Of a stretch of DNA of 64,000 nucleotides, positions 34,479 to 42,150 are shown in pieces. The notes under the pieces are model-generated. The model had not been told where the DNA came from, searched no databases, and saw only the letters and a program-made list of their open reading frames with translations. Positions within the stretch are counted from its first letter, which is position 1; every line of letters begins with the position of its first letter. This stretch comes from Hymenobacter sediminis (lineage in GTDB: Bacteria; Bacteroidota; Bacteroidia; Cytophagales; Hymenobacteraceae). The DNA lies in assembly GCF_003231285.1 (NCBI RefSeq), contig NZ_QKNS01000002.1:1-64000 (forward strand). The letters run 5' to 3'. A program made the position numbers and the translations under genes.

Positions 34479-36067
34479 AGGGGAATGGTGATGGTGACGG
34501 TGGTGCCAACGCCTACCTCGCTCTGCAGCGAAATAGTGCCGTTCATGAGCTCCAGGTATTTGGCAATAATGTAGAGGCCCAGGCCAGTGCCCGGCACGTT
34601 GGCCACGTTGCGGGCCCGGAAAAACCGCTCGAACAGATGTTGCTGGTCTTCCGGCGAAATGCCCACGCCCTGGTCCTGCACCTGAATCAGCACCTGACTA
34701 CCCTGACACTGGGCCCGCACCCGCACCAGAGAGCCCTCACCGGAGTACTTTAGGGCATTAGAAAGCAGGTTTACCAGGATTTTGCGCAGCAAGGAAGGGT
34801 CCAGGTACACGGGAGCGGGGCAGTTCAGCTCAGGCACAATGGTTTGGCCGGCTTTGCGCAGGCCCTGCACGTCGGCTATGGTTTCGTGCAGTAGCTGGCC
34901 CAAATTCAGCTCCACCGGCCGGGCTTCAATGCGGCCTTCCTCAATGCGACCCACCGAGAGAAACTCCTCCAGAATGTCGTTGAGGTGATTTACGGAGGCC
35001 CGGATGCGCTGCAGGTGCTTTACGCGCTTGTCTTGCTGGTCGGTGCCGGGGTACTTTTCAATCAGAGCGGTGGAGGTGAGCACGGCCGTGAGTGGGGTCC
35101 GAAACTCATGAGAAGCCATGCTCACGAAGCGTGACTTCAGCTCTCCCAGTTCCTGCTCGGCCCGCAGGGCCTGGCCCAGCTCTTCGGTGCGCTTTTCCAG
35201 CTGGGCCAGAGTCGTCATCAGGGCATGGGTGCGGTCCGTAACTTTTTGCTCCAGCTCGGCATTGAGGCGCTCCACGCGCTGGCGCTGGTCGATCAGCTCC
35301 CGCTCGGCTTCCTTTTTAAACGTAATGTCGATGACATAGGACACCACGAACAGCTCATCTTCGAGGTGAAAGTAGCTCAGGCTGACTTCCACTGGAAACA
35401 CGGAGCCGTCGCGCCGGCGGGCCTGCAGGTCGCGGTTGTGGCCCATGGCGCGCACCTGGGGGTTGGCATTAAACGATTCGCGCAGCCGCTCGTGGCGGTG
35501 GCTCATGGCATCGGGCACCAGCAGATCAATGCGTTGGCCTAGTAGGGCACCGGTAGGGTAGTCGAACAGCTCCTGGGCCTTCTCGTTGGCCAGCACGATG
35601 TCGCCCTGCCGGTTGCACACAATAATGCCGATGGTGGCATGCGCAAACACGGCCTCGAAGCGGCCCACGCTCTGGCTCAGGCGGCGCTCGGTGGCGCGCA
35701 GATGGTCGGTATCCGTAATACGCACTACCAGATGTGGCTTGCCCTCGTGCGTGAAGCTGTGCAGCTCCAGCCGGGCCCAAAACGAGCTGCCCGATAGCCG
35801 ACTCAGCTCGGCTTCCACCTCCTGCCGTCCGGTTTGAAGCACCTCTTCACACAGCCGGGCCCACTCTTCGGGTGGGAGTTGCCGGGAACGTAGGGCGCGT
35901 ACGGGGTCGTGGTAGAAGGCCTGCGCCGAAGGATAGCCTAGTAGCTGATACCCGGCCGGGTTTACCTGCGTAAACCAGCCCTGCGCCACGTCATACAAGC
36001 CAACAAAGTGGTTGGCTTGCTCAAAAAGAATATCGGTCAGGGAGTTGGCGGGGATGTGAGCTGGCAT
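34475..36067 (-). CDS. PAS-domain sensor histidine kinase
   Basis: ATG 36067 (MPAHIPANSLTDILFEQANH) gives 530 residues without membrane helices, so the kinase is cytoplasmic. It has two PAS domains (about 12-130 and 140-260; the second has AIGIIVCNRQGDIV-like sequence and GHNRDLQARRRDGSVFPVEV), a coiled coil, the His-box MASHEFRTPLTAVLTSTALI, NLLSNALKYSGEGSLV, DQGVGISPEDQQHLFERFFR and GTGLGLYIIAKY. The second PAS has a His (SHRHERLRESF) near the place where FixL binds heme, but this residue is common in other PAS domains, so oxygen sensing is inference. It is coupled to the receiver-CRP gene. Confidence 0.92.
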   Translation of the reverse strand: MPAHIPANSLTDILFEQANHFVGLYDVAQGWFTQVNPAGYQLLGYPSAQAFYHDPVRALRSRQLPPEEWARLCEEVLQTGRQEVEAELSRLSGSSFWARLELHSFTHEGKPHLVVRITDTDHLRATERRLSQSVGRFEAVFAHATIGIIVCNRQGDIVLANEKAQELFDYPTGALLGQRIDLLVPDAMSHRHERLRESFNANPQVRAMGHNRDLQARRRDGSVFPVEVSLSYFHLEDELFVVSYVIDITFKKEAERELIDQRQRVERLNAELEQKVTDRTHALMTTLAQLEKRTEELGQALRAEQELGELKSRFVSMASHEFRTPLTAVLTSTALIEKYPGTDQQDKRVKHLQRIRASVNHLNDILEEFLSVGRIEEGRIEARPVELNLGQLLHETIADVQGLRKAGQTIVPELNCPAPVYLDPSLLRKILVNLLSNALKYSGEGSLVRVRAQCQGSQVLIQVQDQGVGISPEDQQHLFERFFRARNVANVPGTGLGLYIIAKYLELMNGTISLQSEVGVGTTVTITIPL

Positions 36068-36122
36068 GGCAGGGAGCGTACAAAGAGAGGGCACCGGAAC
36101 AACTTTCGCAACAAATAACGGA

Positions 36123-36134
36123 TGATCAATATCA
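36123..36134. promoter_or_regulatory. FNR-like box (distal)
   Basis: TGATCAATATCA is an exact match to the FNR core TGAT-N4-ATCA. Its centre is 23 bases upstream of the proximal box, between the divergent kinase and thioredoxin-fold genes. Confidence 0.6.
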
Positions 36135-36145
36135 GGAGCTCTGCC

Positions 36146-36188
36146 TGACGCCGGTCATCGGGAGGCCGTGGGCCCGGTGGTAGTTTTG
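36146..36188 (+). promoter_or_regulatory. FNR-like box and promoter of the thioredoxin-fold gene
   Basis: TGACGCCGGTCA (36146-36157) is followed after exactly 27 bases by the TTTG of TAGTTTTG (36181-36188), a full TAnnTTTG element. The geometry is the same as at ccoNO and ccoI. Confidence 0.65.
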
Positions 36189-36215
36189 AGCTACTTTCCA
36201 CTAGCTCCCGTGTCC

Positions 36216-36590
36216 ATGCCCGGCACTTTGCCTTTCCCGACCGAAGAATCAGCCGCCACCGCCGTGCTGTTGGTGATGCTTCCTGCCGTCGCCCGGCAGG
36301 CAGAGCCCATCCCGGTCTTTTCCATTGCTGATCAGGCCCGTTTACAGCGCCAGCTGGGGCCGGCCGTGCAGGTGCTGCGCATCAATGCTACCGATTATGA
36401 GGCCGTGGTTCGCAGTTTTGAGCCGGTACAGCTGCCGGCTTGCGTACTGGTGCGGCAGGGCCTGGAGCTATGGCGCACCGAAGGCCTGCCTCGCCCCGAC
36501 AACCTAGCGCCCCTTATCCTATCGAAGGTGCAGGTGGGGGTAGCATCTGGTAGCCAGTCATTCAGAACAACCGCCCTCCCCGGAGATTAA
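36216..36590 (+). CDS. thioredoxin-fold protein without CXXC
   Basis: ATG 36216 (MPGTLPFPTEESAATAVLLV) gives 124 residues. The order of LLVMLPAV, VLRINATDYEAVVRSFEPVQ (with the cis-Pro-like LPACVLVRQGLELWRTEG) suggests a thioredoxin fold, but the catalytic CXXC is absent. The only Cys is in LPACVLV. A strong -7 element and two FNR-like boxes lie upstream, so it probably belongs to the oxygen or redox regulon of the adjacent kinase and regulator. The frame is open upstream to 36168, but that part precedes the predicted transcription start. Confidence 0.6.
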   Translation: MPGTLPFPTEESAATAVLLVMLPAVARQAEPIPVFSIADQARLQRQLGPAVQVLRINATDYEAVVRSFEPVQLPACVLVRQGLELWRTEGLPRPDNLAPLILSKVQVGVASGSQSFRTTALPGD

Positions 36591-36657
36591 GAAAGCGGCG
36601 GCTGGCAACTGATGAAAGAACACCATGTTTCGGCGGCCGCCTCTACCTTGCGTTTTG

Positions 36658-36696
36658 AAAAAAGCCGCCCTGTCAGACTCGACAGGGCGGCTTTTT
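36658..36696. terminator. intrinsic terminator (bidirectional)
   Basis: The hairpin AAAAAGCCGCCCTGTC...GACAGGGCGGCTTTTT separates converging genes. Confidence 0.85.
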
Positions 36697-36717
36697 CGTT
36701 CAAGTAACTCGCTCAAC

Positions 36718-37011
36718 CTACACCGTTACGCTTTCCTCAATGGCGTCGGCAATGCTGATTTCTTCCAGCGGAGGCACCGGAGCAAAGCGCGACTCGTGGA
36801 AGTTGGCTTCCGGGAAGCCGGGAGCCACCTCGGCGTTATGAATTTCGTGGAGGGTGATACCGTAGCCGCGGTGAGTATCATAGAGGCCGCGCACGGTATA
36901 AATGGGGCCGCGCTTGGGCGTCTGGATGTTGGGGTTCTGGACCAGCAGCAGGGTAAAGTCGTCGTTGGTGCAGATAACTTCCTGCCCAATGTGAAATAAC
37001 GGCGGTTTCAT
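36718..37011 (-). CDS. conserved-looking small hypothetical protein
   Basis: This 97-residue protein begins MKPPLFHIGQEVICTNDDFT and continues with a small beta-rich part (GPIYTVRGLYDTHRGYGITL, HEIHNAEVAPGFPEANFHES), ending in an acidic tail (ISIADAIEESVTV). There is no signal peptide. The pattern is that of a small beta-barrel, but I do not recognise a family. It has its own terminator. Confidence 0.65.
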   Translation of the reverse strand: MKPPLFHIGQEVICTNDDFTLLLVQNPNIQTPKRGPIYTVRGLYDTHRGYGITLHEIHNAEVAPGFPEANFHESRFAPVPPLEEISIADAIEESVTV

Positions 37012-37072
37012 AACGGCAAAGGTAAGACGAATGCGGCGGCCTTCGTACTGCGGTAGGGGGTAGGCGCGGGTT

Positions 37073-37624
37073 CTATTTTGAAGCAGAGGCCCCGCCTGAC
37101 ATCAAAACGGTATCGATGGAGTGAATAATCCCGTTTTCAGCCACAATATCATCGTTGATGATGGTGGCCACGGTGCCTTTGCTGTCTTTGAGCGTGATGC
37201 TGTTAGGCTGGCGTACCACAGTGAGGGTTTCGCCCTGTACCGTTTGCAGCTGCAGCCCATCGGTGAGGTTGGCCGCCAGGTAGCTGCCCGGTACTACGTG
37301 GTAGCCAATAAGCTGCACCAGCTGGCGCTTGTTGGCGGGGCGTAGCAGCTCATTGAGCTTGCCCGCGGGCAGCTTGTCGAATGCTGCGTTGTTGGGCGCA
37401 AACACGGTGTATTTGGTGGTGCCGCGGGCTGCCTCTTCGAGGCCGGCGGCCTTCACCGCTTTCATCAGGGTAGTGTGCTCCGTGGAAAGCTTCGACATGC
37501 CCAGCAAGTTGCCGTTGGCCGTTGCATTCACGGCATCACCGGTTTGGGCTGAGGCGGTGGTGGCACCCAGGCCCAGAGTAAGCAAACTGCTGAGCAGGAG
37601 GGAAAAGCCGATTTTATGACTCAT
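37073..37624 (-). CDS. secreted fasciclin-domain protein
   Basis: ATG 37624 (MSHKIGFSLLLSSLLTLGLG) gives 183 residues with a signal peptide and one fasciclin (FAS1) domain: STEHTTLMKAVKAAGLEEAA, TKYTVFAPNNAAFDKLPAGK (the H1 box), LIGYHVVPGSYLAANLTDGL and NGIIHSIDTVLM (the H2 box). Such proteins are secreted and thought to act in adhesion or as envelope proteins. A TTG start 12 bases further upstream is less likely. Confidence 0.9.
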   Translation of the reverse strand: MSHKIGFSLLLSSLLTLGLGATTASAQTGDAVNATANGNLLGMSKLSTEHTTLMKAVKAAGLEEAARGTTKYTVFAPNNAAFDKLPAGKLNELLRPANKRQLVQLIGYHVVPGSYLAANLTDGLQLQTVQGETLTVVRQPNSITLKDSKGTVATIINDDIVAENGIIHSIDTVLMSGGASASK

Positions 37625-37793
37625 AGTAGATTGCAAATGATTAAAAAATAGCTGTTTACGTTAGGTGGGAGGGCTGGTTTGGAAAAGCTGGCTGTTTCAG
37701 GTCGTGCTTGCCTTCTGCACTAAGGCACTTGGTGAGAAGCGGGACTTACAACAAGTTTCATGGGGTAGGGCTGCACCCAATGCGGCGCGGCGT

Positions 37794-37801
37794 TATCTTT
37801 A
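37794..37801 (+). promoter_or_regulatory. likely promoter element of the CLC gene
   Basis: TATCTTTA (TAnnTTTa) lies just before the riboswitch, so transcription would start at about 37806, at the 5' edge of the aptamer. Confidence 0.45.
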
Positions 37802-37806
37802 CCCTG

Positions 37807-37872
37807 CATACGGTGATGGATTTCCACCGCGAACCGCCGGAGCCCCGCGCCCCGTGCTGATGATTCCTACTG
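37807..37872 (+). ncRNA. fluoride (crcB) riboswitch aptamer
   Basis: The leader contains GGTGATGG, a CACC that closes the hairpin GGTG-ATGGATTTC-CACC, then GCGAACC and a second stem region (GCCGG...CCGTGC), followed by TGATGATTCCTAC. The conserved TGATGA-T/C-TCCTAC end and GGTGATGG start are the hallmarks of the fluoride riboswitch. It lies 56 bases upstream of the ClC gene. A following hairpin (CGGCC...GGCCG at about 37876-37902) is probably the expression platform. Fluoride binding should turn expression on. Confidence 0.85.
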
Positions 37873-37927
37873 AATCGGCCGCTGTTGTGGTGGCCGGTGA
37901 GCTTCATCGTATTGTTCGCCTCCTGCC

Positions 37928-39220
37928 ATGCGCCCTCGTTTCGCTTATCTGCCTCAGTTGCCGGCCCGTCTTCGCCGCCATACCCCCGTTGCCCTGCTTT
38001 TCGTGCTACGCTGGCTGCTCTTGGGGGGCTTGGTGGGGGTAGCAGCCGGCTCGGCTTCGGCCTTGTTTCTGGTGGCGCTGGAGTGGGTTACTAACTGGCG
38101 CGAGCTGCATCCCTGGGCGCTGGCGCTGCTACCTGCAGCGGGTTTTCTGATTGGGCTCGCCTACCACTACTTTGGCAACCGGGTCGTGCGGGGCAACAAC
38201 CTCATTCTCGACGAAATACACGCGCCTACCGCTACCATTCCGCTGCGAATGGTGCCGCTGGTGCTGGGCGGTACACTGCTTACCCATTTGTTTGGGGGTT
38301 CGGCAGGCCGGGAAGGCACGGCCGTGCAAATGGGCGGAGCCCTAGCCGACCAGCTCACCCAGTTGCTACACCTGCGCCCCCGCGACCGGCGCCTGCTCCT
38401 GATTGCGGGCATGAGCGCCGGTTTTGCTTCTGTATTTGGCACGCCGCTGGCCGGGGCGGTATTCGGGTTGGAAGTATTTCTGCTGGGCAGCATCCGCTAC
38501 GACGCTGTGCTACCCGCCTTCCTGGCCGCCCTCAGCGCTGATTACGTGACGCGGGCCTGGGGGGTGGGGCACACGCACTACCCCCAGCTGGCGTCTCTAC
38601 CCATCACGCCCGTGGGCTTAGGCTGTGCGCTGCTGGCGGCTATAGCGTTTGGATTGGTGGCTCGCAGCTTTGCTACCCTCACGCACTGGGTCAGCCAACA
38701 GTTTGCCCGCCTGAAATACCCGCCTCTGCGGCCAGTGGTAGGCGGAGTGCTGGTAGTGGCGGCCGTGTGGGCGCTGGGTACTACCCGCTACATTGGGTTG
38801 GGTGTACCGGTCATCCTAGAGTCTTTCCAGACTGCGTTGCCACCCCAGGATTTTCTGCTGAAGCTGATGCTTACCGCCCTGACGCTGGGCTGCGGTTTTA
38901 AAGGGGGCGAGGTGACGCCGCTGTTCTTTATTGGGGCGACGCTGGGGAGTGCGTTGGCTTTGGTGCTGCCGCTGCCGGTGGCACTGCTGGCGGCCATGGG
39001 GTTTGTGGGCGTGTTTGCCGGAGCCGCCAATACGCCCTTAGCCTGCCTTCTGATGGGGCTGGAACTGTTTGGCGTGCAGGCTGCCGGCTACCTGGCCTTA
39101 GCATGCGTAGTGGCTTACCTGTTCTCCGGGCACCAAGGCATCTACTCGGCGCAGGTTATCGGGCAGGCCAAGCACCTGCGCCTGGGTCGGCAGCAAGGCA
39201 AACGGTTGGGTGAGTTGTAA
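37928..39220 (+). CDS. ClC-family antiporter, probably fluoride-exporting CLC-F
   Basis: This 430-residue polytopic protein has the ClC fold. It carries GREGTAVQMGGALADQL (the gating Glu), TPLAGAVFGLEVFLL and GGEVTPLFFIGATLG. The canonical first filter motif GSGIP is replaced by RGNNLILDEIH. The unusual filter together with the fluoride riboswitch directly upstream points to the CLC-F branch, which exports F- by H+ antiport. This is stronger than the alternative of an ordinary chloride channel. It is the only gene of its transcript as far as can be seen. Confidence 0.88.
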   Translation: MRPRFAYLPQLPARLRRHTPVALLFVLRWLLLGGLVGVAAGSASALFLVALEWVTNWRELHPWALALLPAAGFLIGLAYHYFGNRVVRGNNLILDEIHAPTATIPLRMVPLVLGGTLLTHLFGGSAGREGTAVQMGGALADQLTQLLHLRPRDRRLLLIAGMSAGFASVFGTPLAGAVFGLEVFLLGSIRYDAVLPAFLAALSADYVTRAWGVGHTHYPQLASLPITPVGLGCALLAAIAFGLVARSFATLTHWVSQQFARLKYPPLRPVVGGVLVVAAVWALGTTRYIGLGVPVILESFQTALPPQDFLLKLMLTALTLGCGFKGGEVTPLFFIGATLGSALALVLPLPVALLAAMGFVGVFAGAANTPLACLLMGLELFGVQAAGYLALACVVAYLFSGHQGIYSAQVIGQAKHLRLGRQQGKRLGEL

Positions 39221-39374
39221 GGGGTAGGGGCTGAGAGGGTAATATGTATTAAGATGACTTTACACTCTTCGGATTGGGGGTATCATCCGCCTACCCATGC
39301 AGCGGGCTCAGGTCTCAAATAAACGTCAGCACGAAGCCAGCCCGTCGGACGCTTTCAGTGTCGGGCGGAGGTAC

Positions 39375-41456
39375 TTACTCTTTCATTACCCGCTGGGTGC
39401 GGGTAATGCCTTTGCCGCGTAGCTGTACCAAGTAAATACCGGGCGGCAAGTGAGCCGTGTAGCGGTTCAGCTCGGCCTGCAGCAAGGACACAGAGCCCTG
39501 CAAATGCAGCATGGGCGGGCCTTGGGGCAGCGTAACTTCTAGGGTGAGTGGGCCGGTGCCGGCAGGTAGGGTAGGGAGGCGGTAAACCCGGCTGCCCGCA
39601 GCCGGAGCGGGATATACGAACAGCCGGGCGGCCTCATTCGCTGGCCTGATACCCGCAAAGTTCAGCCCGATCAGCACCGGGTCGTGGTCAGAGGAGCGGA
39701 AGGGACTGTTGGCATCAGTGGCCGCGCCCGCCACATCGTACTGCTGAAACAGAGGTTCGAAAGAGTTGATGTTCCATTTGTGCACGTCAATGAAGCCCGC
39801 CAGATTGGGTGTCACGATGCAGTGGTCGAGGGAGCCAGTCAGGCCTTTGAACACGTAGGAAGCACTGGTAGGCGGCGTAACGGCCACCAGTCCCGCCGCC
39901 CGCAGAATGTCAATGGGGTCTTCTTCGTAGTTGGCGTTATAGTCACCGAGGCAGAGCACGCGCCCGCTGCCGGCTGGTATCACCGTGCTGTTGATAAATT
40001 CCACCAGAGCCCGCGCCTGCTCCCGGCGCCGGTCGTTGGAGCCGCCCTGCCCGTCGTTCTGGTCGGCATTCGGGCCCGTACCGCTACCCTTAGATTTGAA
40101 GTGGTTGATAACCAGAGCTACCGTGTCGGGGCGGGGCTTGCGGCGGGTGATGAACAGCTGGGCCAGGGGCGGGCGCTCAAATACACCCTTTGCCTGAGCC
40201 ACCAAGGCAGGCCCGAGCAATCGTACTTCGGCGGGTTTATAGAGAAAGGCGCAGTGAATCTGGTCGGTATTGTTGGGCTGTTGGGCTGCTCCGCCATCAT
40301 CCACGAAGGCGTAGGTGCCGGCTCCCATGGCTTGGTTTAGCCCATTCACCAGATCCTGGATGGCCGAGGCAGGACCAGTACCGTCGTTTTCAATTTCCGT
40401 CAAGCCCACTACATCCGCATTCATGGCCCGGAGCGCCGCAATAATTTTGCTGCGCTGGCGGGCAAAGTCGGGGAGGGTTTTCGCGCCCCGGGTAGTTGGA
40501 AAGCCGCCGCCAATACCATTGCCGTTGAAATAATTCAGCACGTTGAAGCTGGCCAATTTTAAGTCCAGAGGCCCAAAAACCGGCATTCCCGGCCGCGTCA
40601 CTTGCACAACCGGTGTCTCCGCCCCAGGCAAAGGCTGTATCCGCCATTGATTGAACCCGTAGCCCAGCACCCCACGCAGCCGCTCTATTTTGCTACCCAC
40701 CCGTACGGTACGAAAGGCAGCATCAGTATAAGGAATAGGTTGGGGGTTGTTGGCCGAGCTGCCGTCGTCGAGCAGAATGGAACGGTCGAGGTTGGCAGCC
40801 TCATAGGCCTTGATGGCGGCCAGGTTGCTGGTGCCCGTACTGGCAGTCCCGGTGGCCGGATTGTCGTTGGGGTCAATGAACTGGGTAGGCTGGTATAGAA
40901 TGCCGCCGGAAGTGAGGGTCAGCTCACCACGCTTTTGCAGGTTATATACATCCGTAACAACCAGCGGCCCCGAAAACTGAACCAGCATTCCTTCGTGCCG
41001 CTCCAGCGCCGCCGCCGAAAAAGTAGCGTTGGGCAGCATCGTAACAGCTGGCAAGGGGTTGCCAGAGGAAATCACAGTAACAGTAGGCTCCGTGAGAACT
41101 GCCTGCCCGAACGATGGAGCAGCCGCAGCCTCCAGCACCGTGCCCGTTACACGCACCATGTCGCCGGGCTTTACCGTGGGCGCTGCCTGCACCACAAATA
41201 AGGCGTCCGATGTGGCGGGGTTGGCGTCGGTAGCCCGGGTAGGCTCCTGCACGTAAAAACCGGCTGGGTTCAGCTTGTCATACACCCCCGTCACGACAGC
41301 CTCTATGGTGTATGTGCCAGCGGTAGCCGTTGGGCCACTGCCCTGAATCTGGCCAATATGGGTAACCGCAGCCACCTGAGGTGCCTGTTTAGGGGCGCAC
41401 TCAGCGCTCGTGCTTCCGCCAGCTAACGCCAGCATCAGCACCAAAATACTTTTCAT
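39375..41456 (-). CDS. secreted endonuclease (ExeM/NucH type) with sorting domain
   Basis: ATG 41456 (MKSILVLMLALAGGSTSAEC) gives 693 residues with a signal peptide, an N-terminal OB-like domain (about 30-280: GQIQGSGPTATAGTYTIEAV, FYVQEPT) and an endonuclease/exonuclease/phosphatase domain (about 300-600). Motifs are LASFNVLNYFNGNG, DVVGLTEIENDGTGP, NHFKSKGSG, LGDYNANYEEDPI and SDHDPVLIGL, covering the metal and catalytic residues. A T9SS-type end (LFVYPAPAAGSRVYRLPTLP, IYLVQLRGKGITRTQRVMKE) follows. It probably degrades extracellular DNA. A possible -7 TACTTTTA lies at 41502-41509 (minus strand). Confidence 0.9.
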   Translation of the reverse strand: MKSILVLMLALAGGSTSAECAPKQAPQVAAVTHIGQIQGSGPTATAGTYTIEAVVTGVYDKLNPAGFYVQEPTRATDANPATSDALFVVQAAPTVKPGDMVRVTGTVLEAAAAPSFGQAVLTEPTVTVISSGNPLPAVTMLPNATFSAAALERHEGMLVQFSGPLVVTDVYNLQKRGELTLTSGGILYQPTQFIDPNDNPATGTASTGTSNLAAIKAYEAANLDRSILLDDGSSANNPQPIPYTDAAFRTVRVGSKIERLRGVLGYGFNQWRIQPLPGAETPVVQVTRPGMPVFGPLDLKLASFNVLNYFNGNGIGGGFPTTRGAKTLPDFARQRSKIIAALRAMNADVVGLTEIENDGTGPASAIQDLVNGLNQAMGAGTYAFVDDGGAAQQPNNTDQIHCAFLYKPAEVRLLGPALVAQAKGVFERPPLAQLFITRRKPRPDTVALVINHFKSKGSGTGPNADQNDGQGGSNDRRREQARALVEFINSTVIPAGSGRVLCLGDYNANYEEDPIDILRAAGLVAVTPPTSASYVFKGLTGSLDHCIVTPNLAGFIDVHKWNINSFEPLFQQYDVAGAATDANSPFRSSDHDPVLIGLNFAGIRPANEAARLFVYPAPAAGSRVYRLPTLPAGTGPLTLEVTLPQGPPMLHLQGSVSLLQAELNRYTAHLPPGIYLVQLRGKGITRTQRVMKE

Positions 41457-41756
41457 ATGCAATAGGATAGATACCAGCCCCGCTCCAGATTCAGAGAAAA
41501 ATAAAAGTACAATAATTTAAAATAATAATTACATGTATAACTCAACTCATGTAGCTTGATACATCATAAGATTGATAGTAAGGAGGCGCTTGAGAGGAGC
41601 GGTTTACATCAAATATATCTGCCTTTCTGAGCTTGAATTGCAGTTAGTCAACAGATTATAGAATTATTTTTCTCCTTTTTGTAGTAAATCCCGTATAGCC
41701 CCTCTGGCAGCCTAGCTGCTCACCTGAATCTGATTTACTAACCTAACCTGCTCCCT
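41457..41756. other. AT-rich intergenic stretch
   Basis: This gap between two divergent genes is unusually AT-rich for the window. It holds a likely promoter for the nuclease gene (TACTTTTA, minus strand, 41502-41509). No gene or repeat is visible. Confidence 0.4.
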
Positions 41757-42086
41757 ATGAAACTGACTTCCGTTTCCGCCTGGTCTGCTCGCTTGTCGGC
41801 TGCTGTCCTGTTTGCTGCCGGTGTTTCCCTGGCCTCTTGCTCAAGCACCAGCACCGATGCTCCGGCCGGTACCAGCACTGATGGCACCACCTCAGGTACT
41901 ACTACCACCGGTTCTACCAGTGGTTCAACTACTACCGGTACTACCTCGGGTTCCACTACCTATGGTACTACTAGTGGCTCTACTACCACTGGCACCACCA
42001 CAGGTACTACTACCGGTACCACCTCAGGCACTACTTCCGGTACTACCGGCACCACAGCGGGTAACACCACCGGTACTACCCGCTAA
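41757..42086 (+). CDS. Ser/Thr/Gly-repeat lipoprotein
   Basis: This 109-residue protein has a signal peptide (SARLSAAVLFAAGVSLASC) with lipobox Cys28, followed by about 80 residues made almost only of Thr, Ser and Gly (TSGTTTTGSTSGSTTTGTTS, one Tyr). The repeats have a 4-6 residue rhythm (GTTSG, GSTTTG). Such tails are likely to be extended and may be O-glycosylated. It has no enzyme domain. A terminator follows 22 bases after the stop. Confidence 0.7.
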   Translation: MKLTSVSAWSARLSAAVLFAAGVSLASCSSTSTDAPAGTSTDGTTSGTTTTGSTSGSTTTGTTSGSTTYGTTSGSTTTGTTTGTTTGTTSGTTSGTTGTTAGNTTGTTR

Positions 42087-42108
42087 TACAGCCAACCGCA
42101 TGCACACG

Positions 42109-42145
42109 CAGGCCAGAATTTACGCTACGCGTAAGTTCTGGCCTG
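42109..42145. terminator. intrinsic terminator (bidirectional)
   Basis: Near-perfect arms (CAGGCCAGAATTTACGC and GCGTAAGTTCTGGCCTG) separate the repeat lipoprotein from the LacI-family gene. Confidence 0.8.
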
Positions 42146-42150
42146 TTGCG

